A stretch of DNA of 64,000 nt from Nitrospiraceae bacterium (GTDB lineage: Bacteria > Nitrospirota > Nitrospiria > Nitrospirales > UBA8639): positions 62,001-126,000 of the forward strand of contig JACKFF010000010.1 in assembly GCA_020632595.1 (NCBI GenBank). Reading direction: 5' to 3'. Every line of letters begins with the position of its first letter. Position 1 is the stretch's first letter. Shown in pieces: positions 7,427 through 16,049 of this stretch. Below the pieces are notes generated by a model. The model did no database searches. It saw only the letters and a list, made by a program, of their open reading frames with translations, and was not told the origin of the DNA. The translations under genes and the position numbers were made by a program.

Positions 7427-9085
7427 TCAGATCTTTTGTCCTGCCATCCGTTTGGCCAATCGCTGGGCAACGCGCTTCATGGCGGTGGATCGGTCACGAG
7501 GATCAAGCAGGACATTCAGCACATGTACCTGTTTCGGATCATCAACCGCAGCACTCAAAGCGTGAACTAACTCTCCGAACGTGCCCACTCGATGTCCCAC
7601 GCCTCCGCCCAATACATCACAAATCTTCTCGTACTGCCATTCATGGATGTCATTGAACGGACCTTCGAGAATTTCCCGTTCCGTCCCATAGCCGCGGTTA
7701 TTCAGCACCACCACAATGGGGGCCTGCCCATTGCGAATGCAGGTGGACAACTCAGTGCCGGTCATTTGGAATGCGCCGTCACCTACTAACACAAGTGGCC
7801 TCAGGCCGGGATCAGCAAACCCCGCCCCGAGAGCGGCGGGGACACTAAATCCCATGGAGGTGTAATAGGCCGGCGACAGGAACTCCGCACTTTTTCGTAC
7901 ACGCAGATCTGCAGCAGCAAACAGCGACTCCCCGACATCGGCAATCACCACCGTCTTCTCGTTGAGCAAACCATCCAAATATCCGAACACATTGCGAAGG
8001 CTCACTGCCGCTTCCGGACCGGGTGGATCAAACCGGACGCTATCGCGTGGCGGGAGCGCTCGTGACGGAAACGACGGCAAGGGGGACGCCGCCAACGCTC
8101 GAACAAAATCTTCAAAGCGGACACCGTCATAGGTGTGATGCTTGATAGCAATGGAGTCCGCCGTCGCATGAATGGTCCGGCCTGCTGCCAGGAGCGTGGC
8201 ATGCGCTTTGACGTCTTCAACATCAGTAAGCAATGTTCCTAGGGTCAGCAGACAGTCGGCATTTTCCACGAACTCCAGAATTTCTTCCCGCCCCACCAGT
8301 CCGCCATACACCCCGATATTCAATGGATGGTCTTCGCGAAGGACGGACTTCCCCAGCAAGGTGGTGGCGATGGGCACATTCATATGTTCGACCAGTTCGG
8401 TCAATTGGTCCTGAAGGCCGAATCGATGGATTTCGGCGCCGGCCAGAATAAGCGGACGTTCGGAACCGGACAAAATGCCGCGAACTTCGGCGACGGCTTC
8501 TTTGAGTGCCGCTGGATCACTCTGGCAGTCCGTGACTGTCGGTGGTGTTGTTGAGGCCACCTGCACGGGAGTCATCACGAGGTCTCGAGGAATTTCCAAA
8601 TAGATCGGCCGCTTAAATTGCATTAACGCCTTCAAGGCCCTGTCAATCTCCCGTTCGGCAGTATGAGGGTCGTCCAACACGACGGAAGCCACCGTAATCT
8701 TTTCAAAGACATCGCGCTGGGTCGAGAAATCACGGACCATGTGATGCAGGAAGGGATTATTGACTCGTTCCTTCAGCCCGGGTGAGCCGGAGATCAACAC
8801 CACCGGCGACCGCTCGGCATACGCACAGGCAACGGCATTGACCATATTCAAACCACCCACGCAATAGGTCACACATGCACCGCCAATCCCATGTATACGC
8901 GCATAGGCATCCGCCGCAAAGCCCGCGCAATCTTCCCGGGTGGTTCCGATGTGCCGGATAGGTGATTCTTCAATGAGCTTAAAGAGCGTCAGCACATAAT
9001 CGCCGGGAATGCCAAAAATATGATGCAGACCCAATTTATACAGACGGTCCAGGAGAAGTGTGCCAATGGTGTAAGAGTCATTCAT
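7427..9085 (-). CDS. Pyruvate / indolepyruvate decarboxylase (ThDP enzyme)
   Basis: A 552-residue thiamine diphosphate enzyme of the PDC/IPDC group. The N-terminal domain has GIPGDYVLTLFKLIEES and TREDCAGFAADAYAR, with the Glu that activates the cofactor. The decarboxylase-type HH pair is in NPFLHHMVRDF. The C-terminal ThDP domain has VIADVGESLFAA and the GDGAFQMTGTELST...NN magnesium/diphosphate motif. These enzymes turn 2-oxo acids into aldehydes; pyruvate versus indolepyruvate or phenylpyruvate cannot be decided by eye. It is a single gene with no aldehyde dehydrogenase beside it. In a chemolithoautotroph it would suggest fermentation of storage carbon or aromatic amino acid catabolism. 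Confidence 0.82.
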   Translation of the reverse strand: MNDSYTIGTLLLDRLYKLGLHHIFGIPGDYVLTLFKLIEESPIRHIGTTREDCAGFAADAYARIHGIGGACVTYCVGGLNMVNAVACAYAERSPVVLISGSPGLKERVNNPFLHHMVRDFSTQRDVFEKITVASVVLDDPHTAEREIDRALKALMQFKRPIYLEIPRDLVMTPVQVASTTPPTVTDCQSDPAALKEAVAEVRGILSGSERPLILAGAEIHRFGLQDQLTELVEHMNVPIATTLLGKSVLREDHPLNIGVYGGLVGREEILEFVENADCLLTLGTLLTDVEDVKAHATLLAAGRTIHATADSIAIKHHTYDGVRFEDFVRALAASPLPSFPSRALPPRDSVRFDPPGPEAAVSLRNVFGYLDGLLNEKTVVIADVGESLFAAADLRVRKSAEFLSPAYYTSMGFSVPAALGAGFADPGLRPLVLVGDGAFQMTGTELSTCIRNGQAPIVVVLNNRGYGTEREILEGPFNDIHEWQYEKICDVLGGGVGHRVGTFGELVHALSAAVDDPKQVHVLNVLLDPRDRSTAMKRVAQRLAKRMAGQKI

Positions 9086-9685
9086 TATTTATCAAACCTC
9101 ATGGTCATTATATCGGATTAAATCCTAATAAAAAGAAGCGCCCCATTCAATTGAATCCACTTGGACAGATCTCAACGACAAGAAATTCAAGAGGGTACTT
9201 GGAAAAAGTAGATTTCCCCTCTCAGGAATCCGACAAAGATTGTCATCCTGAGCTAATAGCGAAGGATCTAGGCCCAGGTGAAATATCCAGGCCTCAGCAA
9301 ACCTTCTCCTGTCATTCAGAGGCAGTCGAATAATTCAAATATTTTGCATTGTAAAAATGAATGGCCACCCGCTTTCTTTTCCGTGGAAATCCAGATTGAT
9401 CATCCTCGGTTCTGAGATTGTACCCTGACCCATTCGACAAGGCTCAGGACAAGGCTCCCAGCGAAAGATCTGTGACCAGGAAGAGAAGCCAGGTCTTAAC
9501 AAGACTCAACATTTAGTATGAGGCATTGCTATCAACGGTTTGCTCACTCCCTTGGGCAGCCTACCCACTGTCACCTTCTGCATCATCTAGACGCTTACAA
9601 TCATCAGATAAAAGCCGGCACCGCCTCAGTCATTTTCTGGCATACATCGACGGCTAGAAAAATTCAATGGTGAGGAAAAATAATG
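9086..9685. other. Non-coding gap with short palindromic repeats
   Basis: About 600 bp with no convincing gene. It holds two short repeat types: the motif at 9242-9269, and a piece at 9430-9455 (CATTCGACAAGGCTCAGGAC) that is a variant, on the other strand, of the 20-mer at 4981-5000. The decarboxylase promoter should lie at the left end, on the minus strand. Confidence 0.5.
9242..9269 (+). repeat. Short REP-like motif, copy 1
   Basis: GTCATCCTGAGC, 5 nt, then GCGAAGGATCT. The same arms with a similar spacer occur reverse-complemented at 28528-28555. This looks like a dispersed intergenic repeat family. Confidence 0.5.
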
Positions 9686-9714
9686 TTGATTTTATTCACG
9701 CAAAGAGCAAAGAT
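9686..9714 (+). promoter_or_regulatory. Promoter of RNA unit A
   Basis: TTGATT (-35) and AAAGAT (-10) are 17 bp apart. The -35 lies in TTGATTTTATTCA, which is shared exactly with the promoter at 19295 and for its first 11 bases with that at 13048. The -10 is weak, so the call rests mainly on the conservation between the three sites. Confidence 0.45.
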
Positions 9715-9720
9715 TCCTCA

Positions 9721-9862
9721 ACAGCAAAGGTTTCACATTTTTCGGCAAGGAGGCCGCGCACAGTGGAATAAGACGTTCCCACTCGGGAGATCACATGGTG
9801 CGGGCACAGAAAACACAGAGGAGCGTGATAGGCGGACACATTCCGTTTATCACGCTTTTTTT
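9721..9862 (+). ncRNA. Candidate short RNA A (leader or sRNA) upstream of the propeller protein
   Basis: A ~140-nt stretch between the promoter-like block at 9686 and a strong intrinsic terminator at 9823-9862. Its first ~35 bases align with the unit at 19295. Together the two show TTGATTTTATTCA, CAAAGAG, AAAGA and TC-TCA at the same spacing. No start codon with ribosome binding site is evident inside. The secreted protein gene starts 146 bp after the terminator. It could be a free sRNA or an attenuated leader. It does not match riboswitch classes I know. Confidence 0.45.
9823..9862 (+). terminator. Intrinsic terminator of RNA unit A
   Basis: GCGTGATA and CGGA pair with TCCG and TATCACGC around a short loop, followed by seven T. 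This is a textbook Rho-independent terminator standing upstream of, not after, a protein gene. Confidence 0.85.
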
Positions 9863-10008
9863 GTTCTGGTGAAAAGAAAGGTTGGGCAATGCCAGAGCGT
9901 AAGGAAGAAATATAAAACACATCAAAAAACGAGAGTGATATCGCGGCTTCTTACCAACTCGCTTCCACGATGAGCCTTAATAAGGGTAGGGAAAAAGGAG
10001 AGCAGCTG

Positions 10009-12999
10009 ATGAACACATTCCAGAACAGTCCCGAGAGGAAGGCCCCGCTCGTGGTTCTAATCTGTGGGCTCATGCTTCTGCTGGGGCCCTGGCTGCCGCC
10101 AGAAGCGGATGCGCAAACCACCACACGGGTAAGCGTGAATTCGAATGGTAAAGAAGGTAATGATTCTAGCGGTCTTTTGGATACCTTTTATGCGGTTATC
10201 AGTGGGGACGGACGATTTGTAGCCTTTCCATCGAAGGCTACCAATTTGGTGGCAAATGATTCCAATGGTTTCCAGGATATATTTCTTCACGATCGCAATA
10301 CTGGAGAAACCATTCGTGTAAGTGTTGACTCGAATGGCAATGAAAGCAATGGTAACAGTTCAAATCCTGAGTTAAGTGCTGATGGGCGATTCGTAGGCTT
10401 TGAATCAGAGGCCTCAAATTTAGTTCCAGGAGACTCCAATGGAGTGAGTGACACCTTCCTGTATGACCGGCTGACCAAGGAAACCACCCGAATCAGTGTG
10501 AACTCCAATGGTGTACAGGGTGATTTAAAGAGTTATACGGGCTATCCAACCCCCGATGGGCGTTTTATTTTGTTCAATTCAGAAGCAACAAATCTGGTAG
10601 ATGGGGATACCAATGGTGTGTTCGATGTGTTTGTAAGGGATCGGCAAACGGGACAAACCACGCGCGTTAGTGTGAGTTCCACTGGAACACAAGGCAATTC
10701 TTTCAGTGGCGCTGGACTTTTCAGCGATGACGGGCGGTTCGTGGCTTTCACTTCCGATGCCGACAATCTGGTCCCAGGCGATACCAACGGATTTTGGGAT
10801 GCGTTTGTGCATGACCGGCAAACGGGACAAACCACGCGCGTTAGCTTGAATGCCAGTGGAATCCAGGGGAATAATCACACTCTTGCCTCCTTTATTAGCC
10901 CGGATGGGCGTTTTGTACCCTTTCTTTCACAAGCCAGTAACCTTGTTCCCGGAGACACCAACGGAGGGCCTTTTGGTTCGAATGTGGACATTTTTGTACA
11001 TGACCGCCAGACAGGGCAAACGACTCGCGTAAGTGTAGATTCCAACGGCGTACAAGCTGATGGCTCAAGTGGAGGGATTAACATAAGTTCAGACGGCCGA
11101 TATGTAACGTTTTATTCGGAAGCCACCAACTTAGTGCCCGGGGATACCAACGGCGCCTGGGATGTGTTTGTGCACGACCGCCAGATAAAACAAACCAGCC
11201 GAGTGAGTATTAATACGAACGGTGGAGAAGCCAATGGAGATAGTCAATTTGGCGCAGCCAGCAGAGATGGGCGCATCATCGCTTTTGTGTCCGATGCCCC
11301 TAATTTAGTATCGGGAGATACAAATAACGTAGAAGACATTTTTGTACATGAACGTGGTTCTTCGATTACAAACACAAAAAAGACGGGCCAGACCGATCTG
11401 GATGGCAATGGCACCAGCGATCTGCTGTGGCGAAATACCAGGACTGGCAGCACCGCGATCTGGTTGCTGAATGGAGCCATTATTGGATCGGCCGGCTTCC
11501 CGGGCGGCGTGCCGCTAGCCTGGCAGATTGCGGGGATCGGCGATGTGGATGGGGATGGCAAAGCAGATGTCATCTGGCGTCATAGCACGAGCGCCACCGT
11601 GGCTATCTGGCTGATGAATGGGGTGACCATTACCTCCGTGGGCTTCCCCGCCAGTGTGCCGACAGCATGGAGCCTGCAAGCCGTGGGAGATTTGAATGGA
11701 GATGACAAGGCCGACCTCGTCTGGCGTAATTCCAACGATGGCAACACGGCGATCTGGTTGATGAACGGGACCAGGATTGCCGCCTCGGGATTTTTGGGGA
11801 AGGTGTCGCTCGCCTGGCAGCTCGCGGGAGTGGGTGATGTGAACGGCGATGGCAAGGCGGACCTCATCTGGCGCAATGGCACAAGCAACGCGGTGGCCAT
11901 CTGGGTGATGAACGGATTAACCATGACGTCCTCAGGCTTCCCCGGCAACGTCTCACCGGATTTGCAGATCGCGGGGGTGGGCGATGTCAACGGCGATGGC
12001 AAGGCCGACCTCATCTGGCGCAACACCAATAGCGGCGACGTGGCGGTGTGGCTGTTGAACGGCACCTCTATAGCCTCATCAGGCATCGTGGATAGATTGC
12101 CGTCGCAATGGCAGATTGCGCAGGTGGGCGATGCCGATGGCGATGGCAAGGCCGATGTGATTTGGTACAACACCACGTCCGGCGCCGTGGTTTGTTGGCT
12201 GCTGAATGGTTTGACGATCGCGTCCGAGGCATTCCCGGGAACAGTCTCCACAGATTGGATCATTGCCGGACGGCCGGTATCTTCGCCGCTTCGTATCACC
12301 ACCGCATCGACCTTGCCCGCAGGAACGGTGAACAAATCCTATAGCATCACGCTCGCAAAATCCGGGGGAACGCCCTCGTTTTCATGGACGGTGTTTTCGG
12401 GGTCCTTACCACCAGGACTTACACTCAATCCATCCACCGGACAGATCAGCGGCACCCCAACCACAGCAGGAAAATTCCTCGCGACAATCCGAGTGCAGGA
12501 TAGTGGAAACCCTTCGCAGTCGGCGCAGGAATTATTCAGCCTAACGATCAATTCACCTTCCCCTCCTCCCACAGGCGGGAATGGAGGAGGGACCTTGACG
12601 ATTTCCGGTGGGCCCGCTTCCATTGGTGGCACCTTTGTGGCGCGTTCCCCATTTGTCTCAAAGGATACTTCACTCCTTATGGGCGTAGTATCCTGGATTG
12701 AAAATGTAACCAAAAACTTTCATCTTGAGGCGCTTACGATAAGTTTCAATTATATAACGGGAGAAATTTTTTCCACTGGTATTCTATTTGTGGCTGGTGA
12801 TTCCAGTAGTGCAACCGACTGGAGTTGCAGCGGGTCATTTGTGGGACAGGGATTACCCACGGCCCCCGGGACTTGCAGGGGGGTAACCGTAAACCAAGCA
12901 GCGGGAACAGTAAGCTTCTCCAATACGGTATTAGACCTTTCGAGCACATCTGCTCCACCAATTACGTTAAACGGGACGCTGACATTTCCCCCGTTTTAG
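10009..12999 (+). CDS. Secreted seven-bladed propeller / FG-GAP / Ig-like surface protein
   Basis: A 996-residue exported protein. The ATG at 10009 is preferred over 9970 because AAAGGAG lies eight bases upstream and a signal peptide follows at once (LVVLICGLMLLLGPWL...ADA). Next come seven ~57-residue TolB/PD40-like repeats with a core like DGRFVAFxSxAxNLVPGDTNG and DxFVHDRxTGQTTRVSV, enough for one seven-bladed propeller. Then six ~64-residue FG-GAP/VCBS-type repeats (DVNGDGKADLIWRN, each with a DxDGDG calcium loop), a He_PIG-type Ig domain (PPGLTLNPSTGQISGTP) and a ~110-residue tail. It is probably cell-surface or extracellular. The FG-GAP block is nearly the same as in the giant protein at 19607-24505. 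Confidence 0.85.
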   Translation: MNTFQNSPERKAPLVVLICGLMLLLGPWLPPEADAQTTTRVSVNSNGKEGNDSSGLLDTFYAVISGDGRFVAFPSKATNLVANDSNGFQDIFLHDRNTGETIRVSVDSNGNESNGNSSNPELSADGRFVGFESEASNLVPGDSNGVSDTFLYDRLTKETTRISVNSNGVQGDLKSYTGYPTPDGRFILFNSEATNLVDGDTNGVFDVFVRDRQTGQTTRVSVSSTGTQGNSFSGAGLFSDDGRFVAFTSDADNLVPGDTNGFWDAFVHDRQTGQTTRVSLNASGIQGNNHTLASFISPDGRFVPFLSQASNLVPGDTNGGPFGSNVDIFVHDRQTGQTTRVSVDSNGVQADGSSGGINISSDGRYVTFYSEATNLVPGDTNGAWDVFVHDRQIKQTSRVSINTNGGEANGDSQFGAASRDGRIIAFVSDAPNLVSGDTNNVEDIFVHERGSSITNTKKTGQTDLDGNGTSDLLWRNTRTGSTAIWLLNGAIIGSAGFPGGVPLAWQIAGIGDVDGDGKADVIWRHSTSATVAIWLMNGVTITSVGFPASVPTAWSLQAVGDLNGDDKADLVWRNSNDGNTAIWLMNGTRIAASGFLGKVSLAWQLAGVGDVNGDGKADLIWRNGTSNAVAIWVMNGLTMTSSGFPGNVSPDLQIAGVGDVNGDGKADLIWRNTNSGDVAVWLLNGTSIASSGIVDRLPSQWQIAQVGDADGDGKADVIWYNTTSGAVVCWLLNGLTIASEAFPGTVSTDWIIAGRPVSSPLRITTASTLPAGTVNKSYSITLAKSGGTPSFSWTVFSGSLPPGLTLNPSTGQISGTPTTAGKFLATIRVQDSGNPSQSAQELFSLTINSPSPPPTGGNGGGTLTISGGPASIGGTFVARSPFVSKDTSLLMGVVSWIENVTKNFHLEALTISFNYITGEIFSTGILFVAGDSSSATDWSCSGSFVGQGLPTAPGTCRGVTVNQAAGTVSFSNTVLDLSSTSAPPITLNGTLTFPPF
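11392..12270 (+). repeat. FG-GAP module, copy 1 (duplicated at 23626-24502)
   Basis: Six tandem FG-GAP units encoded here align in order and register with six units at the 3' end of the 19607-24505 gene. Long stretches agree at DNA level, for example GATGTCATCTGGCGTCATAG in both. This points to fairly recent intragenomic duplication or gene conversion of one domain between two otherwise unrelated proteins. Confidence 0.8.
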
Positions 13000-13047
13000 G
13001 GTAGGGGCGACACCAGAGTTTTCCGCCACAAAGACTCATATATTTTG

Positions 13048-13076
13048 TTGATTTTATTACATGCAAAAAATATAGT
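13048..13076 (+). promoter_or_regulatory. Promoter of RNA unit B
   Basis: TTGATT (-35) and TATAGT (-10) with a 17-bp spacer: the best sigma-70-type match of the three related promoters. It begins with the shared 11-mer TTGATTTTATT. Confidence 0.6.
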
Positions 13077-13082
13077 TGGCCA

Positions 13083-13186
13083 TTGACTTGAGTATCATAC
13101 GCTCATAACAAATTTTAGTCTAAGGACATCTCATGGAAAAGAGTGGGCCCAGGGAGGGGTGAGAAAAGTTTCTCACCCTTTTTTTT
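13083..13186 (+). ncRNA. Candidate short RNA B in the gap before the LPP20 lipoprotein gene
   Basis: A ~104-nt region between a good promoter and a strong terminator, with no evident coding sequence. Beyond the promoter block it shares only short patches with units A and C, such as TCTCATGGA followed by GAGTGGG (B) or GAGCGTGGG (C) just before the terminator. The rest of the gap 13187-13471 shows nothing clear apart from the ribosome binding site of the next gene. Confidence 0.45.
13157..13186 (+). terminator. Intrinsic terminator of RNA unit B
   Basis: GGGTGAGAAA pairs perfectly with TTTCTCACCC across a 2-nt remainder (the loop must open from within the A/T part) and is followed by eight T. 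Confidence 0.85.
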
Positions 13187-13471
13187 ATTGGGTCACAGAT
13201 TTACAGCAAGCTTTTATTACCAAAGGCATTGACGGTTGAATTTAATTTCCTTGCAATGCGCGGGAAGGTGCCAAAGTCAGCAAGTCTCAGAATTCTGATC
13301 ACTCTGAAAACGTAAAATACAATAATTCAGTTTGAGATTATTCATCAAACCTGATATTTGAATCCTTCAGGAACAAAATTTGGAATAGGAACTATCAATT
13401 TAGGGTTCTCCAAGAACCATCAAATTGGATCGCACAACAACACGATGGGCCTAACAAACAGAGGAGAAATT

Positions 13472-14107
13472 ATGCTTATGACAAAGGCAATCAAACTGCA
13501 AATGACCGTTCTTGGGATTTTACTCGTCATGACTGGTTGTGCATCACAAAAACCAATGGGTCAAGAAGCCGAAGGACTGGGAAGAGTGGACACGCCGATT
13601 CAAAATGTCGAGGGCTTACCAGAGTGGGTGAGTCAAAAAGGGGCGGCCTTTAGTGGAGAACGCAAAGTCCTTTATGGAGTGGGAAGTGCTTCTGGGGTTC
13701 GTAACCCTACCCTAAGACGCCGCGCCGCCGAAGGACAGGCCCGCAATGATTTAGCCGCAACCCTCAACGTGTATGTGGCGGGCCTACAAAAACAATATCT
13801 TGCAGAAACAACAGCGGGAGATCTCTCCCAAACCAGTGTCGAACAGCATATACAGGACACAATGAAACAGGTAACAGAAGCCAGTCTCGTTGGTGCTGAG
13901 ATCGTTGAGTATTGGGAACACCCTCTGCGCAATGAAGCCTATGCGTTGTGCAGACTGGATATCGAAAAAGTCATAGAAGCCATGGATTCCTATGCGGCAG
14001 CCGACAGCAAATTCAAGGAATTGGATGCCAAAATGCGGGATTTTGTCCGAAAAAATGCGGATAATGCTCACAAGGAATTGAATGAAGAACTTCAAACGAA
14101 AAAATAG
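13472..14107 (+). CDS. LPP20-family outer membrane lipoprotein
   Basis: A 211-residue lipoprotein. ATG at 13472 follows GAGGAGAAAT; the longer frame from 13358 would bury the signal peptide. The signal is IKLQMTVLGILLVMTGCA, with the lipobox MTGC. The mature part has LPEWVSQKGAAF, VLYGVGSASGVRNPTLRRRAA and AEGQARNDLAATLNVYVAGL, the LPP20 pattern (a P-x-W motif, then YGVGxA and an Arg/Ala-rich helix). LPP20-type lipoproteins are found with flagellar motor parts and with CsgG-like secretion lipoproteins. A second LPP20-like protein and a CsgG-like protein are encoded 2-4 kb away on the other strand. Confidence 0.75.
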   Translation: MLMTKAIKLQMTVLGILLVMTGCASQKPMGQEAEGLGRVDTPIQNVEGLPEWVSQKGAAFSGERKVLYGVGSASGVRNPTLRRRAAEGQARNDLAATLNVYVAGLQKQYLAETTAGDLSQTSVEQHIQDTMKQVTEASLVGAEIVEYWEHPLRNEAYALCRLDIEKVIEAMDSYAAADSKFKELDAKMRDFVRKNADNAHKELNEELQTKK

Positions 14108-14140
14108 TTTGAAAATTGGAAGGCAGGCATTAGAAATCAA

Positions 14141-14333
14141 AAATGACATCTTTGGGCCCTCTGGATTTTAGCCGGTTGTGTCACAGGGGAATGGAGGGGC
14201 TGCCGGTTTCCCCAGTGATGTCATCTTGGAAAATACGCAAGTCCGTGACGAATGGGCTCACACTGGCGACAATAAGCACTATGGGTAGAAAGGCACGGTT
14301 TACACGTTAATGTACATGCCTCTTAAGCTTTAA
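14141..14333 (+). pseudogene. Probable decayed small lipoprotein gene
   Basis: One frame reads LWILAGCVTG, a lipobox-like signal end. After a one-base shift a second frame reads GNGGAAGFPSDVILENTQV, DEWAHTGDNKHYG, then a TAG (14286-14288) and KGTVYTLMYMPLKL to a TAA at 14331-14333. The pieces have protein-like composition and lie between lipoprotein genes, but they need one frameshift and one stop suppressed. I do not recognise the family. Confidence 0.35.
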
Positions 14334-14363
14334 GGGAAAATCTTCGAAGAAGGAGACCTGCCC

Positions 14364-14861
14364 ATGCGGAATTCAATATTCCAAAAGTCCAAGTTTTTTC
14401 CCTTCCTCCTGCTCATCATCATGGTGCCCTCCCCCAACAATACTCTGGCAAAAATAGAAATCGATCAGAACGGATGGCTGATAACACCCGAAGAAGCCGC
14501 CATGGCCCCGTTACCAGAAGTTTCGGGAGATTCGCCATCCCAAATAGAAGGCGATGAGTTACATTTAGGCCCTCTCATCGAGGTGATTACACCCAAAGAA
14601 GGGGATCAGGCAGAAGCACCTATAGAGGTTAATATCAAATTTTCTCCCCAAAACGAGCCTGTGGACATCACCACTTTGAAAGTAAGCGTCGTAAAATTTA
14701 TTTCGATTGATATCACGGATCGGGTCAGGGACTATAGCTCCCCGCAAGGCATTCACGTAAAGGAAGCGAAGATCCCCAAGGGCAAACACCGAGTCCGTAT
14801 CAGCATTGCCGATACAGGTGGGATGTACAGTAAAAAGGAAATCACATTCGAAGTAGTCTGA
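14364..14861 (+). CDS. Small exported beta-rich protein
   Basis: A 165-residue protein with a clear signal peptide (FFPFLLLIIMVPSPNNTLA) and a ribosome binding site GAAGGAGA before ATG. After an acidic linker the mature part reads GPLIEVITPKEGDQAEAPIE, IKFSPQNEPVDITTLKVSVV and KGKHRVRISIADTGGMYS, the alternating pattern of an Ig/fibronectin-like fold of ~90 residues. No known family is assigned. It is followed 57 bp downstream by the HtrA-like protease, and the two may be co-transcribed. Confidence 0.65.
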   Translation: MRNSIFQKSKFFPFLLLIIMVPSPNNTLAKIEIDQNGWLITPEEAAMAPLPEVSGDSPSQIEGDELHLGPLIEVITPKEGDQAEAPIEVNIKFSPQNEPVDITTLKVSVVKFISIDITDRVRDYSSPQGIHVKEAKIPKGKHRVRISIADTGGMYSKKEITFEVV

Positions 14862-14918
14862 ATCATGTCACATCCTTTCTACCCTCTAGCAATGTAAGGT
14901 GTAAGCAGAGGAGGCGCG

Positions 14919-15977
14919 ATGAACCTTCATAGGAAATTAAATTCCCGGACTCTGTTGACATGGAAGCAAGCCTTTTTAATATGCGTGGGGGCCATTTTTT
15001 GGGGGCCATATATAAATGTGTCCGCCACCGAGCTATCAACTGCTCAGATCTATCAGGCAGCCTCTCCTGCAACGGTACTGGTGATTGCCTTAACGAAAGA
15101 CTCAGGTGGAACGGGGACGGGGTCCATCATCGATTCCACGGGACACGTCTTAACCAATAATCATGTTATTTTTAACGAAGAGGCCAAGTCTCCCCATCAA
15201 ATCATCCTGGTCGTCCTTAAACCCGAGAAAGTCGTTGGGGCCATGGATAATAAAAAAAACCTGTCCAATCAGTACAAAGCAAAGATCGTGGCATCCAGCG
15301 AAGCCTATGATTTAGCCCTCTTAAAAATCGTTGACCCTCCCTCATCCCTTTCCGTTTTAGCACTCGGTGATCCGGATCACATCACCATTGGGTCTCGGGT
15401 AGTGGCCATTGGGCATCCCGAAAGAGGAGGATTATGGAGCCTCACCACCGGAGTCATCAGCGCTGAATGGCAAGATTATGGGGGAATGCCTGGCTGGGAC
15501 ATTTTTCAAACGGAAACGAGCCTTAACCGGGGGAATTCCGGGGGACCGCTTATCGACATGCTGGGAAATCAGATTGGCATTAATAGTTTTATTCAACGAA
15601 AGTCTAAAGACGGGTTAGCGATTACCAGCATCAATTTTGCCATAAAATCAAATGTAGCCAAGGATTGGCTTTCAAGGCAGGGGGTTCAGTTGACTTACGC
15701 AGGGCAAACCGATCACCCCGGTACGCCCCCTATCACAAATCCAAAAAACCAGGAACCCCCTCCCCCACCAGATGCTCAGAGCCATAAGGTCACAAAATCA
15801 CAACCCGATCAGATTTTGGTCAACCAACCGGAAGCCCAACCTGAATCAGGACCTGGCCTTCCTCCCTTGCGGCCATTCAGCCTAGACCGGTTAGTCAAAG
15901 GATTCGAACGGGTCGAAGAGGATCTGGAATCGCAAATGGAAGACATGGAGGCAGAAATCCGAAAAAGACGAAGATAA
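14919..15977 (+). CDS. Exported HtrA-like trypsin-type serine protease without PDZ
   Basis: A 352-residue protein. AGAGGAGG precedes ATG, and a signal/anchor helix (FLICVGAIFWGPYINVSA) follows. The catalytic triad is visible: His in LTNNHVIF, Asp in AYDLALLKI, Ser in LNRGNSGGPLID. Substrate-pocket strands follow (ITSINFAIKSN). After the protease domain (~residue 250) there is no PDZ domain but a Pro-rich linker and a strongly charged helical tail ending in KRRR. It probably acts in the periplasm on envelope or secreted proteins; the adjacent surface protein genes are plausible substrates or partners, which is inference. Confidence 0.82.
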   Translation: MNLHRKLNSRTLLTWKQAFLICVGAIFWGPYINVSATELSTAQIYQAASPATVLVIALTKDSGGTGTGSIIDSTGHVLTNNHVIFNEEAKSPHQIILVVLKPEKVVGAMDNKKNLSNQYKAKIVASSEAYDLALLKIVDPPSSLSVLALGDPDHITIGSRVVAIGHPERGGLWSLTTGVISAEWQDYGGMPGWDIFQTETSLNRGNSGGPLIDMLGNQIGINSFIQRKSKDGLAITSINFAIKSNVAKDWLSRQGVQLTYAGQTDHPGTPPITNPKNQEPPPPPDAQSHKVTKSQPDQILVNQPEAQPESGPGLPPLRPFSLDRLVKGFERVEEDLESQMEDMEAEIRKRRR

Positions 15978-16049
15978 ACAGACTTTTGCGACATCGATGA
16001 GTGTTCCTACTTCAAGCATTCCTTAGTTGGGTGATTCACACAAATAAGG

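Noticed and set aside
9686..9740. Possible c-di-GMP-I (GEMM) riboswitch in CACGCAAAGAGCAAAG
   Set aside because: The opening recalls GEMM, but the required CGCAAAGC and GGGxCU elements and the P1b/P1a pairing are not found, and the same place in unit C fits even less.
11580..12335. Long antisense frames over the FG-GAP block (also 22408-23301 and 23815-24123 on the minus strand)
   Set aside because: They mirror the biased, repetitive codon use of the sense genes, have no ribosome binding sites, and give low-complexity Ser/Pro/Ala-rich products.
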